Positions 6,833 to 15,637 of a stretch of 64,000 nucleotides of DNA are shown piece after piece. Every line of letters starts with the position of its first letter. Position 1 is the stretch's first letter. A program made the translations under genes and the position numbers. This DNA is from Zhihengliuella halotolerans (GTDB lineage: Bacteria > Actinomycetota > Actinomycetes > Actinomycetales > Micrococcaceae), in contig NZ_SHLA01000001.1 of NCBI RefSeq assembly GCF_004217565.1, forward strand, positions 2,666,001 to 2,730,000. Direction: 5' to 3'. A model generated the notes under the pieces. The model saw only the letters and a list, made by a program, of their open reading frames with translations. It searched no databases and was not told where the DNA came from.

Positions 6833-8448
6833 TGCCCCCCAGAAAGAAGGCCGCGGAGAGCACCGCGCCGAGCACGGCCCAGGAGCTCAAGCCCATGCTC
6901 TGGAAGGCCGCGGACAAGCTGCGCGGCTCGATGGACGCGGCCCAGTACAAGGACGTGGTGCTCGGCCTGGTGTTCCTGAAGTACGTCTCGGACGCGTTCA
7001 TCGAACGGCGCGAGGCGATCAACGAAGAATTGACTGCGAGCGGGATGAGCGAGGAGCAGATCACGGACTTCCTCGATGACACGAACGAGTACACCGGGTA
7101 CGGGGTGTTCTGGGTGCCGTTCACGGCGCGCTGGAAATACCTGGCGGACAACGCCAAGGGCCTACCAGCTGCGGGCGGGCGGGCGCCGAAGAACATCGGC
7201 GAACTGATCGACGCGGCGATGGACGCGATCATGACGTCCAACCCGTCCCTGGCTGGGACGCTGCCGAAGATCTTCAACCGGGACAACGTGGACCAGCGCC
7301 GGCTGGGCGAGCTGCTGGACCTGCTGAACTCGGCCCGCTTCACGGGCCAGGGCGCAGGCCGCGCCCGTGACCTGCTCGGCGAGGTGTACGAGTACTTCCT
7401 GGAGAAGTTCGCCCGCGCTGAGGGCAAACGCGGCGGCGAGTTCTACACGCCGTCCGGCGTGGTGCGGGTGCTGGTCGAGGTGCTGGAGCCGACCAGCGGG
7501 CGGGTGTACGACCCGTGCTGTGGCTCGGGCGGCATGTTCGTGCAGACGGAGAAGTTCCTGGACGCCCACCACGAGGACCGCACGGCGATCAGCGTGTACG
7601 GGCAGGAGCTGAACGAGCGCACGTGGCGCATGGCCAAGATGAACCTGGCGATCCACGGCCTGAACGCCAATCTCGCGCCGCGCTGGGGTGACACGTTCGC
7701 CCGGGACCAGCACCCGGAGCTGCAGGCCGACTTCATCATGGCCAACCCGCCATTCAACATCAAGGACTGGGCGCGCAACGAGGCCGACCCGCGCTGGAAG
7801 TACGGTGTCCCGCCGGCGGGGAACGCCAACTACGCGTGGATCCAGCACATCATCTCGAAGCTGACGCCGGGCGGCTCCGCGGGCGTGGTCATGGCCAACG
7901 GCTCGATGTCGTCAAACTCAGGCGGCGAGGGCGAGATCCGCGCGCGGCTGATAGAGGCGGATCTGGTGAGCTGCATGGTGGCACTGCCGACCCAGTTGTT
8001 CCGTTCGACCGGAATCCCGGTGTGCACGTGGTTCTTCGCGAAGGACAAGTCCGCGGGCGCTGGCGGTTCGGTGGATCGACGGCAACAGGTGTTGTTCATC
8101 GACGCCCGTAATTTGGGGCACATGGTGGACCGCGCGGAGCGGGCGCTGTCCGACGACGACATCGGGAAGATCGCGGGCACCTTCCACGCGTGGCGAGGGC
8201 ACTCATCTGCGGCGGGGCAGGAGTACGAGGACGTTCCGGGGTTCTGCTATTCGGCGAGCCTGCAGGACATCAAGGACGCGGGCTACGCGCTCACGCCGGG
8301 CCGCTACGTCGGCGCGGCTGAGGTCGAGGACGACGGCGAGCCGATCGAGGAGAAGCTCCATCGCCTCAAGAAGGAACTGCTCGAGCAGTTCGATGAGTCG
8401 GAACGACTGGCCGTAGTCGTCCGCGAGCAACTAGGGAGGGTCTCGTGA
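6832..8448 (+). CDS. hsdM: Type I restriction-modification system methyltransferase subunit HsdM
   Basis: 538 aa, the usual size. It methylates the N6 of adenine using S-adenosylmethionine, in an M2S1 complex with HsdS. Visible: the HsdM N-terminal helical domain (LWKAADKLRGSMDAAQYKDV), motif I DPCCGSGGMF (227-236) and motif IV NPPF (305-308), so catalysis looks intact. Start is GTG at 6832, overlapping the previous stop by one base. The stop overlaps the hsdS GTG as GTGA. Second gene of the RM operon. Confidence 0.97.
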   Translation: MPPRKKAAESTAPSTAQELKPMLWKAADKLRGSMDAAQYKDVVLGLVFLKYVSDAFIERREAINEELTASGMSEEQITDFLDDTNEYTGYGVFWVPFTARWKYLADNAKGLPAAGGRAPKNIGELIDAAMDAIMTSNPSLAGTLPKIFNRDNVDQRRLGELLDLLNSARFTGQGAGRARDLLGEVYEYFLEKFARAEGKRGGEFYTPSGVVRVLVEVLEPTSGRVYDPCCGSGGMFVQTEKFLDAHHEDRTAISVYGQELNERTWRMAKMNLAIHGLNANLAPRWGDTFARDQHPELQADFIMANPPFNIKDWARNEADPRWKYGVPPAGNANYAWIQHIISKLTPGGSAGVVMANGSMSSNSGGEGEIRARLIEADLVSCMVALPTQLFRSTGIPVCTWFFAKDKSAGAGGSVDRRQQVLFIDARNLGHMVDRAERALSDDDIGKIAGTFHAWRGHSSAAGQEYEDVPGFCYSASLQDIKDAGYALTPGRYVGAAEVEDDGEPIEEKLHRLKKELLEQFDESERLAVVVREQLGRVS

Positions 8449-9623
8449 ACGCCTTGCAAGAGATGACATTCGGCAGCCTGGGAAAAATTTTTGATGGCCC
8501 TCACGCTACTCCGACTCGAGTCGATAGCGGTCCGTACTTCTTAAATATCTCCAGCTTCAAGTCGGGTCATCTCGACTTATCTGAGTCAGACCATGTCTCC
8601 GACGAAGATTTCAGTCGCTGGACCCGACGGGTCACACCTCAGGCAGGAGACCTCCTCTTCTCCTACGAAACCCGCCTGGGGGACGCAGCACTCATGCCCG
8701 CCGACATCAAAGCATGCCTTGGCCGACGAATGGCACTACTCCGACCTGACCGAAGGGTTGTAGACCCAAAGTTCCTCCTCTACTTCTATCTGTCACAAGA
8801 GTTTCAGCAGACAATCGAGCAGCACACCGTTCATGGGGCAACCGTCAATCGAATCCCGCTCAAAACAATGGGAGGATGGCCGGTTCGCATACCATCACTC
8901 GCTACACAACAAGCCATCGCCGAAGTCCTCGGCGCCCTCGACGACAAGATCGCGGCCAACACCAAGCTCGCCACCACAGCCGATGAGTTGATTAGGGCGT
9001 CCTTTGTCGATCTGACGAACGAGGCAACGGAGACTCAGTCGATTGCCAATTTGGCTACACAAGGTAGCGAAAAAGTCGACCCCTCCACTCTTGCGCCCAC
9101 AGTCCCATACGTGGGCCTTGAGCACTTCACCCGTCGACACCTGTGGATCGATAACCACGGGTCCTCCGAAGACGTCACCAGCTCAAAGTCTCGCTTTCGT
9201 CGAGACGATATCCTGTTTGGAAAACTTCGACCGTACTTTCATAAAGTCGCATTGGCGCCAAACGACGGAATAAGTTCAACTGACGTCATCGTAGTACGGC
9301 CACGAGAAGCCGGCCTTTCTGGGTTCACTCTCGCAGCAATATCAAGTGATTCGGTCATTGAAACCGTCACTGCTCGCAGCGAAGGCACACGAATGCCACG
9401 GACATCTTGGAGGGAACTTTCTTTATGCCATGTCCCATGGCCAGGAGAAGCAAAAGCACGCCAATTCAGTGAGGAAGTTGGAAACATCTCACGATCAATC
9501 GAATCGGCTTACACGGAGGCTCACAGCCTCGCTGAGACTCGCGACGCCCTACTCCCCCAGCTCATGTCGGGCAAGATCCGCGTCAAGGACGCCGAGGCCA
9601 TCCTCCAAGGTGCCGGCGTCTAA
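8445..9623 (+). CDS. hsdS: Type I restriction-modification system specificity subunit HsdS
   Basis: 392 aa. It gives sequence specificity to the methylase and restriction complexes. There are two target-recognition domains, each followed by a conserved helical spacer: TRD1 at about 5-150 with spacer LATQQAIAEVLGALDDKIAA, and TRD2 at about 200-345 with spacer LAETRDALLPQLMSGKIRV. So it is a full two-TRD protein recognising a bipartite site. The GTG start overlaps hsdM by 4 bp. The TRD-coding DNA is visibly richer in A and T than the flanking hsdM and hsdR genes, the usual signature of TRD exchange. The target site cannot be predicted by eye. Confidence 0.95.
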   Translation: MNALQEMTFGSLGKIFDGPHATPTRVDSGPYFLNISSFKSGHLDLSESDHVSDEDFSRWTRRVTPQAGDLLFSYETRLGDAALMPADIKACLGRRMALLRPDRRVVDPKFLLYFYLSQEFQQTIEQHTVHGATVNRIPLKTMGGWPVRIPSLATQQAIAEVLGALDDKIAANTKLATTADELIRASFVDLTNEATETQSIANLATQGSEKVDPSTLAPTVPYVGLEHFTRRHLWIDNHGSSEDVTSSKSRFRRDDILFGKLRPYFHKVALAPNDGISSTDVIVVRPREAGLSGFTLAAISSDSVIETVTARSEGTRMPRTSWRELSLCHVPWPGEAKARQFSEEVGNISRSIESAYTEAHSLAETRDALLPQLMSGKIRVKDAEAILQGAGV

Positions 9624-9691
9624 TGTCCAAAGTAGCCAGCATGTAGACAATCAGGATCGGGCCGAGTAGGCCGGAGGAAAGGACGAGGTTT

Positions 9692-11266
9692 ATGACACCG
9701 AACGACCCAGACGCGACGACGACTGGAAGCGACGTCGCTCGCTTCTCCAGCACGCCCGGGCTCGCTTCCGTCCCGACCTGGTATCCGGATTTACTCAACG
9801 CCGTCTCGGTGCGGATCCAGTCCGGACAGCGCCGCGCCACTGAAGCAGTCAATCAAGAACTGGTCGCCACCTACTGGGCGATCGGGCGCGAACTCCTGTC
9901 CCGCGAATCCGCCGAAGGCTGGGGGACGAAGGTAGTCACCCGACTGTCCTCCGACCTCAAGGAGCGTTTCCCGGACGCCCGGGGATTCTCGCCCCGCAAC
10001 CTGCGCTACATGAAGGCCTTCGCCGCAGCGTGGCCCGATCAGGAAATTTTGCAGGCAGTGCCTGCAACTTTGTCTTGGACTCACCACGTGGTCTTGCTAG
10101 ATCGGGTCGACAGCAATGAGACGCGACTATGGTACGCCCGCGCCATCGCCGCGGAAGGGTGGTCATCTCGTGTGCTCGAGCGGCAGATCGAGACTCGCCT
10201 GCACGAGCGGACCGGGAAGGCGACCTCCAACTTCACGGCGACCATTCCGACGTCGTCCGCTGCTCTCACCCAGGAGACAACCAAGGACCCGTACGTCTTC
10301 GACTTCCTGTCCATGGGGGCTGAGCATGGCGAGCGCGACCTCGAGAATCAGCTGGTCGAGCACGTCGAACACTTCCTGCTGGAACTCGGTCGCGGCTTCG
10401 CGTTCGTGGGCCGCCAGATGCGCCTCGAAGTCGCCGGGGACGAGTTCTTCCCGGACCTGCTGTTCTACAACTTCAAACTGAGGCGGTTCGTGGTGATCGA
10501 GCTGAAGGCCACGAAGTTCGAGCCCGGCCACCTCGGCCAGCTCGGCATGTACATGAGCGCCGTCGACGACCTCCTGGCCCAGCCCGGCGACGAACCCACC
10601 ATCGGCCTGCTCCTGCGCAAGACCAAGAACACCGTGGTGGCCGAGTACGCGCTCCGCGGGTACAAGTCGCCCATCGGCGTGGCCGAGTGGGCTGAGGCAC
10701 TGGAGAAATCGATTCCGGCCGAGCTAGCCGAAGGACTGCCGACCATCGACGAGCTCGAGGCCGAACTCGCCGACGCCAACGATCACGACATGGGGGACAA
10801 AGCATGGCACCGCAGACAGGATTCAACGAGGACCACTGGGAAGCCCTCGCCCTCGAGCGACTCGGCGACCAGAACTGGCGCCCCGCCCACGGGGACCAGA
10901 TCGCCCCCGGCACCGACGAGCGCGACTCCTGGGACGAACTGCTCATCAAGCCCCGTCTCCTCGCGGCCCTGCGCCGGCTCAACCCCGGCGTCCCCGAGCA
11001 GTACCTGCAACAGGCCCTCGCCGAGATCGTCGCGCCCACTTCCCAGGACGCCATCACTGAGAACCACCGCATCCACCAGATGTACACGGACGGGCACCGC
11101 ATCTCCTACCTGGACTCGGACGGCACCGAGCACAACCCGACGCTGCGGCTCATCGGCGCCGAGGAGACCGACAACGACTGGCTCGCCGTCAACCAAGTCA
11201 CCCTGGTCCAGGGCGACTACCGCCGCCGCTTCGACGTCGTGCTCTACTGCAACGGCATGCCGGTGA
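9692..11266 (+). CDS. DUF1016 (YhcG-type) PDDEXK nuclease, stop codon apparently lost
   Basis: The first about 371 residues are a typical DUF1016 protein: N-terminal DUF1016_N helices (LLNAVSVRIQSGQRRATEAVNQ..., SPRNLRYMKAFAAAWPD) and the C-terminal PDDEXK fold with FFPDLLFYNFKLRRFVVIELK as the catalytic D...ExK. Such proteins end near GLPTIDELEAELA, which is reached at about 10780. Here the frame stays open for another about 153 codons, out of frame inside hsdR, giving a Ser/Thr/Pro-rich nonsense-like tail. The TGG at 10805-10807 overlaps the hsdR ATG; a TGA there would give the common ATGA junction. A GAGG leader precedes ATG 9692. The role is probably nuclease support within the RM operon. 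Confidence 0.85.
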   Translation: MTPNDPDATTTGSDVARFSSTPGLASVPTWYPDLLNAVSVRIQSGQRRATEAVNQELVATYWAIGRELLSRESAEGWGTKVVTRLSSDLKERFPDARGFSPRNLRYMKAFAAAWPDQEILQAVPATLSWTHHVVLLDRVDSNETRLWYARAIAAEGWSSRVLERQIETRLHERTGKATSNFTATIPTSSAALTQETTKDPYVFDFLSMGAEHGERDLENQLVEHVEHFLLELGRGFAFVGRQMRLEVAGDEFFPDLLFYNFKLRRFVVIELKATKFEPGHLGQLGMYMSAVDDLLAQPGDEPTIGLLLRKTKNTVVAEYALRGYKSPIGVAEWAEALEKSIPAELAEGLPTIDELEAELADANDHDMGDKAWHRRQDSTRTTGKPSPSSDSATRTGAPPTGTRSPPAPTSATPGTNCSSSPVSSRPCAGSTPASPSSTCNRPSPRSSRPLPRTPSLRTTASTRCTRTGTASPTWTRTAPSTTRRCGSSAPRRPTTTGSPSTKSPWSRATTAAASTSCSTATACR

Positions 11267-14022
11267 GCATCATGGAGCTCAAGAAGGCCGGCTCCAAGAC
11301 GGCCGACGTCGCCGCCGCCCACTCCCAGCTGCAGACCTATCTGCGCGAGTTCCCGCTCGCCTTCCGCTTCTCCCTCTTCACGTTCGCCTCCGACGGGATC
11401 GACGCGAAGTACGGCACCCCGTTCACGCCGCTGAACCACTTCTCCCCCTGGAATGTGGACGACGACGGAGCCCCCGTCCCGCCCGGATTCAGCGTCGACG
11501 GCGACGCCCAACTCCCGATCGAGACCGCGATCGACGGCCTCTACAATCCCATGCGCTTCCTGCAGTTGCTGCGCTCCTTCACGGCCTTCGATTCCACCTC
11601 CGAGGGCCTCCTCAAGCGCATCGCCAAGCCGCACCAGTATTTCGCCGTGACCAAGGCGGTCGGCTCCACCGTCGACGCCGTCCGCACCAACGGCAAGGCC
11701 GGCGTCGTCTGGCACACCCAAGGCTCCGGAAAGTCCATGGAGATGGAGCTCTACGCCGCCTCCGTCATGCGCCACCCGGACCTGAAGAACCCGACGATCG
11801 TGGTCATCACCGACCGCAACGAGCTCGACGGCCAGCTGTACTCCGGGTTCTCCCGCTCCCTCCTCCTGCCGGACACCCCGCAGCAGGTGCGGCGCCGGTC
11901 CGAGCTGCGCGAGGAACTGTCCGGACGCGTGACCGGAGGGATCTACTTCACCACCCTGCAGAAGTTCGGCCGCTCCAAAGAGGAGAAGGACGCCGGGCTC
12001 GACCACCCGCTGCTCAGCGACCGCAAGAACATTATCGTGATCGTCGACGAGGCCCACCGGAGCCACTACGACGACCTCGACGGCTACGCCCGCCACCTGC
12101 GCGACGCCCTGCCGAACGCCACGCTGATCGCGTTCACGGGCACGCCCATCTCCCTCGAGGACCGCAATACTCGGGAGGTCTTCGGCGACTACATCGACGT
12201 CTACGACCTCTCCCGGGCGGTCGACGACGGCGCGACCGTGCCCGTGCTGTTCGAGCCGCGCCTGATCAAGGTGCAGCTTGCCGACGAGATCACGGAAGAA
12301 GATCTGAACTCGGCGGCCGACGAGGCCACACTCGGCCTCGACGACACCGAGCGCGCCCGCGTGGAGCAGTCGGTCGCCGTCATCAACGCGGTCTACGGGG
12401 CGCCCGAACGGCTCGAAGAGCTGGCCAGGGACCTCATCACCCACTGGGAACGACGTCGGGCATCAATGGCCGGGTTCATCGCGGACGGAGACGGAACGCC
12501 CGGCGTCGGCAAGGCCCTCATCGTCGGCGGCACGCGCGAGATCTGCGCGAATCTCTACACGCAGATCGTCAAGCTGCGGCCAGACTGGCACTCCGACAAC
12601 GAAGCCCAGGGCAGGATCAAGGTCGTCTACTCCGGCACGGCCACCGACGCCCCGCCGGTCTCCGAGCACGTGCGGCGGGACTCCGCCAACAACACCATCA
12701 AGGAGCGCCTGAAGGACCCGGAGGACTCGCTGGAGCTGGTGATCGTCAAGGACATGATGCTCACCGGATTCGACGCCCCTCCCCTGCATACCCTCTACCT
12801 CGACCGCCCGCTCAAGGGTGCGCTGCTCATGCAGACGCTCGCCCGAGTGAACCGCACGTTCCGCGGCAAGCGGGACGGGCTGCTCGTGACCTTCGCTCCC
12901 CTGGTAGACAACCTGGCCAAGGCGCTGGCCGAATACTCGAAGAACGACCAGGCGACCAAACCCGTCGGCAGGAGCGTGGACGAGGAAGTCGGCGTGGTCG
13001 CCGAGCTCCTGGCCCAAGCCCGGGACGTGCTCTCCGGCTACGACTGGAAGGCCGTGCTGAACAAGCCCGGCCCCAAGGCGTTCCTCAACGCCGTGACCGG
13101 CGCCGTCAACTACCTCCGTGACCCGAAGACCCCGGGCAATGCACCCGACGACGACGGCGCCCAGCCCCTCGCCGTCCGCTTCCGCGAAGTCGCGGGCCGG
13201 CTCGCGCGCGCCTGGGCCCTGTGCACCGGGTCCGGACAGCTCGAGGAGCTGCGGCCGGAGATCCAGGTCTACGAGGAGATCCGGGTCTGGATGGGCAAGT
13301 TCGACGCCCAGGATCGCCAGGCCCGGGGCGAGCCGGTGCCGGAGGAGATCCAGCGGATGCTGAGCCAGCTCATCAACACCGCGACCGACGCCACCGGAGA
13401 AGTACTCGACATCTACGCGGCCGCAGGCATGCCCAAGCCCTCGCTCGGGGACCTGACTCCGGAGTTCGTGGCCCAGACGCAGCAGGCCAAGAACCCGCAG
13501 CTGGCCATCGAAGCCCTGCGAAAACTCGTGGCCGAGGAATCCGCGCAGGCCACCAAGCACAACACCATCCGGCAACGCGCGTTCTCCGAGCGCATCACCG
13601 ACTTGATGATCAAGTACACCAACCAGCAGCTGACCTCCGCGGAAGTCGTCGCCGAGCTGGTGGAGCTGGCCAAGGAGGTTGCCCACGAGCAGGACCGCGG
13701 CCTGCACTTCTCACCGCCTCTGGACCAGGACGAGCTGGCGTTCTACGACGCGGTGGCACTCAACGAGTCGGCCGTGGATCTCCAGGGCGAGGGCATGCTC
13801 GCGGAGATCGCGCGCCAGTTGGTGAAGGTGATGCGCCGCGACGTCCGCACCGACTGGACGGTGCGGGAGGATGTCCGGGCGAAGCTCCGCTCCTCGGTCA
13901 AACGGCTTCTGGTCCTGAACGGCTACCCGCCGGACAAGCAGCCGGAAGCCATCAAGCTGGTCATCGAGCAGATGGAATCGATGGCCCAAGGGCGATCTGC
14001 TGAAGCCTGGACCACGGCATGA
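10804..14022 (+). CDS. hsdR: Type I restriction-modification system endonuclease/translocase subunit HsdR
   Basis: 1072 aa, full length for the family. It translocates and cuts unmodified DNA in complex with HsdM and HsdS. The N-terminal PD-(D/E)xK nuclease is visible as D144...E158-L-K160 (FDVVLYCNGMPVSIMELK). The superfamily 2 motor follows: motif I HTQGSGKS (304-311), motif II DEAH (415-418), motif III AFTGTP. The C-terminal helical domain binds the methylase core. ATG 10804 is preceded by GGGGGA. It begins inside the open frame of the DUF1016 gene and ends with an ATGA overlap to the small downstream gene. All catalytic residues look intact. Confidence 0.97.
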   Translation: MAPQTGFNEDHWEALALERLGDQNWRPAHGDQIAPGTDERDSWDELLIKPRLLAALRRLNPGVPEQYLQQALAEIVAPTSQDAITENHRIHQMYTDGHRISYLDSDGTEHNPTLRLIGAEETDNDWLAVNQVTLVQGDYRRRFDVVLYCNGMPVSIMELKKAGSKTADVAAAHSQLQTYLREFPLAFRFSLFTFASDGIDAKYGTPFTPLNHFSPWNVDDDGAPVPPGFSVDGDAQLPIETAIDGLYNPMRFLQLLRSFTAFDSTSEGLLKRIAKPHQYFAVTKAVGSTVDAVRTNGKAGVVWHTQGSGKSMEMELYAASVMRHPDLKNPTIVVITDRNELDGQLYSGFSRSLLLPDTPQQVRRRSELREELSGRVTGGIYFTTLQKFGRSKEEKDAGLDHPLLSDRKNIIVIVDEAHRSHYDDLDGYARHLRDALPNATLIAFTGTPISLEDRNTREVFGDYIDVYDLSRAVDDGATVPVLFEPRLIKVQLADEITEEDLNSAADEATLGLDDTERARVEQSVAVINAVYGAPERLEELARDLITHWERRRASMAGFIADGDGTPGVGKALIVGGTREICANLYTQIVKLRPDWHSDNEAQGRIKVVYSGTATDAPPVSEHVRRDSANNTIKERLKDPEDSLELVIVKDMMLTGFDAPPLHTLYLDRPLKGALLMQTLARVNRTFRGKRDGLLVTFAPLVDNLAKALAEYSKNDQATKPVGRSVDEEVGVVAELLAQARDVLSGYDWKAVLNKPGPKAFLNAVTGAVNYLRDPKTPGNAPDDDGAQPLAVRFREVAGRLARAWALCTGSGQLEELRPEIQVYEEIRVWMGKFDAQDRQARGEPVPEEIQRMLSQLINTATDATGEVLDIYAAAGMPKPSLGDLTPEFVAQTQQAKNPQLAIEALRKLVAEESAQATKHNTIRQRAFSERITDLMIKYTNQQLTSAEVVAELVELAKEVAHEQDRGLHFSPPLDQDELAFYDAVALNESAVDLQGEGMLAEIARQLVKVMRRDVRTDWTVREDVRAKLRSSVKRLLVLNGYPPDKQPEAIKLVIEQMESMAQGRSAEAWTTA

Positions 14023-14276
14023 GCGATCCGGTCCAATCAGACAACGAAGGACACACGATGACAGCAAGGCGCCGGTTGGAGGCACTCGCTTGGAAGGAAG
14101 GCAAGTGGTGGTACGCGGAGATCCCTGAAATCGGCCGCTTGACCTGCGCGAGGAAGCGTCGAAACATCAAGGCGTTTGCCCGAGACCTCGCGGCGGTGAC
14201 CCTCGACGTCGCCGAGAAGGAACTCGACGTTCGGATCAACTTCATCCGCCCCGCCGATCGCGCCCAGACGTTGTAA
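14019..14276 (+). CDS. HicB-like small protein at the end of the RM operon
   Basis: 85 aa. The core WKEGKWWYAEIPEIGRLTCARKRRNIKAFARDLAAV resembles the HicB/DUF1902 partial RNase H fold, in which a short sheet (W-Y-A-E-I-P) is followed by a helix. The ATG at 14019 overlaps the hsdR stop as ATGA, so it is translated with the RM operon. No HicA toxin partner is adjacent; the next gene is a Fic protein with its own promoter. It may be an orphan antitoxin, or a small regulator of the RM system. Family assignment is tentative because the protein is short. Confidence 0.65.
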   Translation: MSDPVQSDNEGHTMTARRRLEALAWKEGKWWYAEIPEIGRLTCARKRRNIKAFARDLAAVTLDVAEKELDVRINFIRPADRAQTL

Positions 14277-14301
14277 CTTAGGTTCGGCTAGGCACGACGC
14301 G

Positions 14302-14335
14302 CGAACTCCCAACTCCCAAAAAAGTTGGGAGTTCG
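14302..14335. terminator. Strong stem-loop ending the RM operon
   Basis: Perfect 13-bp arms (cgaactcccaact at 14302-14314 and its complement at 14323-14335) with an 8-nt loop, 26 bp after the last stop codon of the RM operon (14276). It has the best terminator shape in this half of the window, although no T-run follows. Confidence 0.65.
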
Positions 14336-14399
14336 TTGGGAATTGATCGCCCATCAACGGATCAGCAGATCCCACAGCCGAGTAGATCGCCGAACTACA

Positions 14400-14416
14400 G
14401 CATGTTGGAAACATGC
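14400..14416. promoter_or_regulatory. Short palindrome upstream of the Fic gene
   Basis: gcatgtt (14400-14406) and aacatgc (14410-14416) are perfect 7-bp arms around GGA, about 50 bp upstream of the predicted Fic promoter. Possible operator; the binding protein is unknown. The Fic protein itself has a C-terminal winged helix and could bind here. Confidence 0.35.
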
Positions 14417-14464
14417 AAAGCTCGTTCACACGTCGTGGAGACGTTGAAAAAAATCGCTCAATTT

Positions 14465-14493
14465 TTTACACGTCCCAAGAACCTTGCTAGTTT
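14465..14493 (+). promoter_or_regulatory. Predicted promoter of a leaderless fic transcript
   Basis: -35 TTTACA (14465-14470), 17-bp spacer, -10 TAGTTT (14488-14493). Transcription would begin about seven bases further, exactly at the ATG at 14500. There is no Shine-Dalgarno, which fits a leaderless mRNA, common in actinobacteria. Confidence 0.45.
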
Positions 14494-14499
14494 TTTTAC

Positions 14500-15618
14500 A
14501 TGACTTCGTGGCGAGCAGACGCACCCTACAACGACCTGCCTTCTCTTCCACCGCCTGTCGATGTCGAGACGAAGAAGGTTCTCAAGCTCACGATCGAAGC
14601 CAGGGCCTCATTGTCTGCCCTCAATCAGGCCACCAGTGCCATGACGAATCCTCGTGTTCTCATCAACGCGATTCCACTACTGGAAGCTCAGGCGAGCTCG
14701 GAAGTCGAGAACATCGTCACCACCGCCGACGATCTCTTCCGTCACGCCGAAGACGAACCTTCTGCGGACCCCGCCACCCGTGAAGCCCTGAGCTACAGAA
14801 CCGCCTTGCTGGAAGGCGCCCGGCTAGTGTCGGAACGCGGGATCGTCACGTCGAACACGGCGTGTGAGGTCTGCTCGACCATCAAGCGGCACCGCATGGA
14901 CCTCCGCACCGGCGACGGAACATTTATCGGCAACCCACTGACGAAGAAGGCTGTCTACACTCCACCGTCCGGCCGCTCGACCATCGATCAAAAACTGAGT
15001 GCCTGGGAAGACTTCGCCAACTCGGGCGAAGGATTGGATCCTCTCATCCGTATGGCGCTGGCCCACTACCAGTTCGAGGCCATCCACCCCTTCGACGATG
15101 GAAACGGGCGCACCGGACGCATCCTCAATGTTTTGATGCTGATGTCCAACGGCCTCCTCAACCAGCCCGTCCTGTACCTCTCTCGGTACATCATCAGCAG
15201 GAAGAACGACTACTACGACGCCCTCCTAGCCGTCACGGCCGAAGGCGCTTGGATCCCCTGGGTCGAGTACATGCTCGATGCCGTCCGGGCGACCTCTGTA
15301 TCGACACTGTCCAAGATCGGACGCATCATTGATCTACAACTGGCCCTCAAGGCTCACATCGGATCATCGATTCCGGGCGCGCACGTGGCACTGATAGACG
15401 TCCTCTTCGAGCAGCCCTACTGCCGGATCTCAAACGTGATGTCGGCATGCGAAGTCTCGCGTCCGACTGCTACCAAGTGGCTCAAAGCACTCGTCGACGC
15501 CAACATCCTGGTCGCCACGACCATGGGTCGCGAAAAGCTCTTCGTCAACTGGCGCTTCATGGAACTGCTCACCAGCGATGAGTCCGAGGCCGGCGGCGCA
15601 CAGGACTCACTTTTCTAG
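14500..15618 (+). CDS. Fic family protein (AMP-transferase type) with N-terminal inhibitory motif
   Basis: 372 aa. Fic enzymes usually transfer AMP from ATP to a hydroxyl of a target protein. The catalytic loop HPFDDGNGRTGR is complete. N-terminally, SSEVEN (about residues 66-71) matches the inhibitory helix (S/T)xxxE(G/N) of class II Fic proteins, so the enzyme should be auto-inhibited at rest. A Fic_N-like domain precedes it, and the C-terminal about 80 residues form a winged helix (ISNVMSACEVSRPTATKWLKALVDANIL) that may bind DNA. It stands alone after the RM terminator, with its own promoter. Whether it is a house-keeping AMPylator or part of the defence island is not clear. Confidence 0.92.
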   Translation: MTSWRADAPYNDLPSLPPPVDVETKKVLKLTIEARASLSALNQATSAMTNPRVLINAIPLLEAQASSEVENIVTTADDLFRHAEDEPSADPATREALSYRTALLEGARLVSERGIVTSNTACEVCSTIKRHRMDLRTGDGTFIGNPLTKKAVYTPPSGRSTIDQKLSAWEDFANSGEGLDPLIRMALAHYQFEAIHPFDDGNGRTGRILNVLMLMSNGLLNQPVLYLSRYIISRKNDYYDALLAVTAEGAWIPWVEYMLDAVRATSVSTLSKIGRIIDLQLALKAHIGSSIPGAHVALIDVLFEQPYCRISNVMSACEVSRPTATKWLKALVDANILVATTMGREKLFVNWRFMELLTSDESEAGGAQDSLF

Positions 15619-15637
15619 ACAGACGCCAAATTGCCGC

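Noticed and set aside
10783-13707. Large minus-strand open frames (553 and 414 codons) opposite hsdR
   Set aside because: Antisense shadows of a GC-rich gene; sequence is Gly/Val/Arg-rich, without motifs, while the plus strand has all HsdR motifs.
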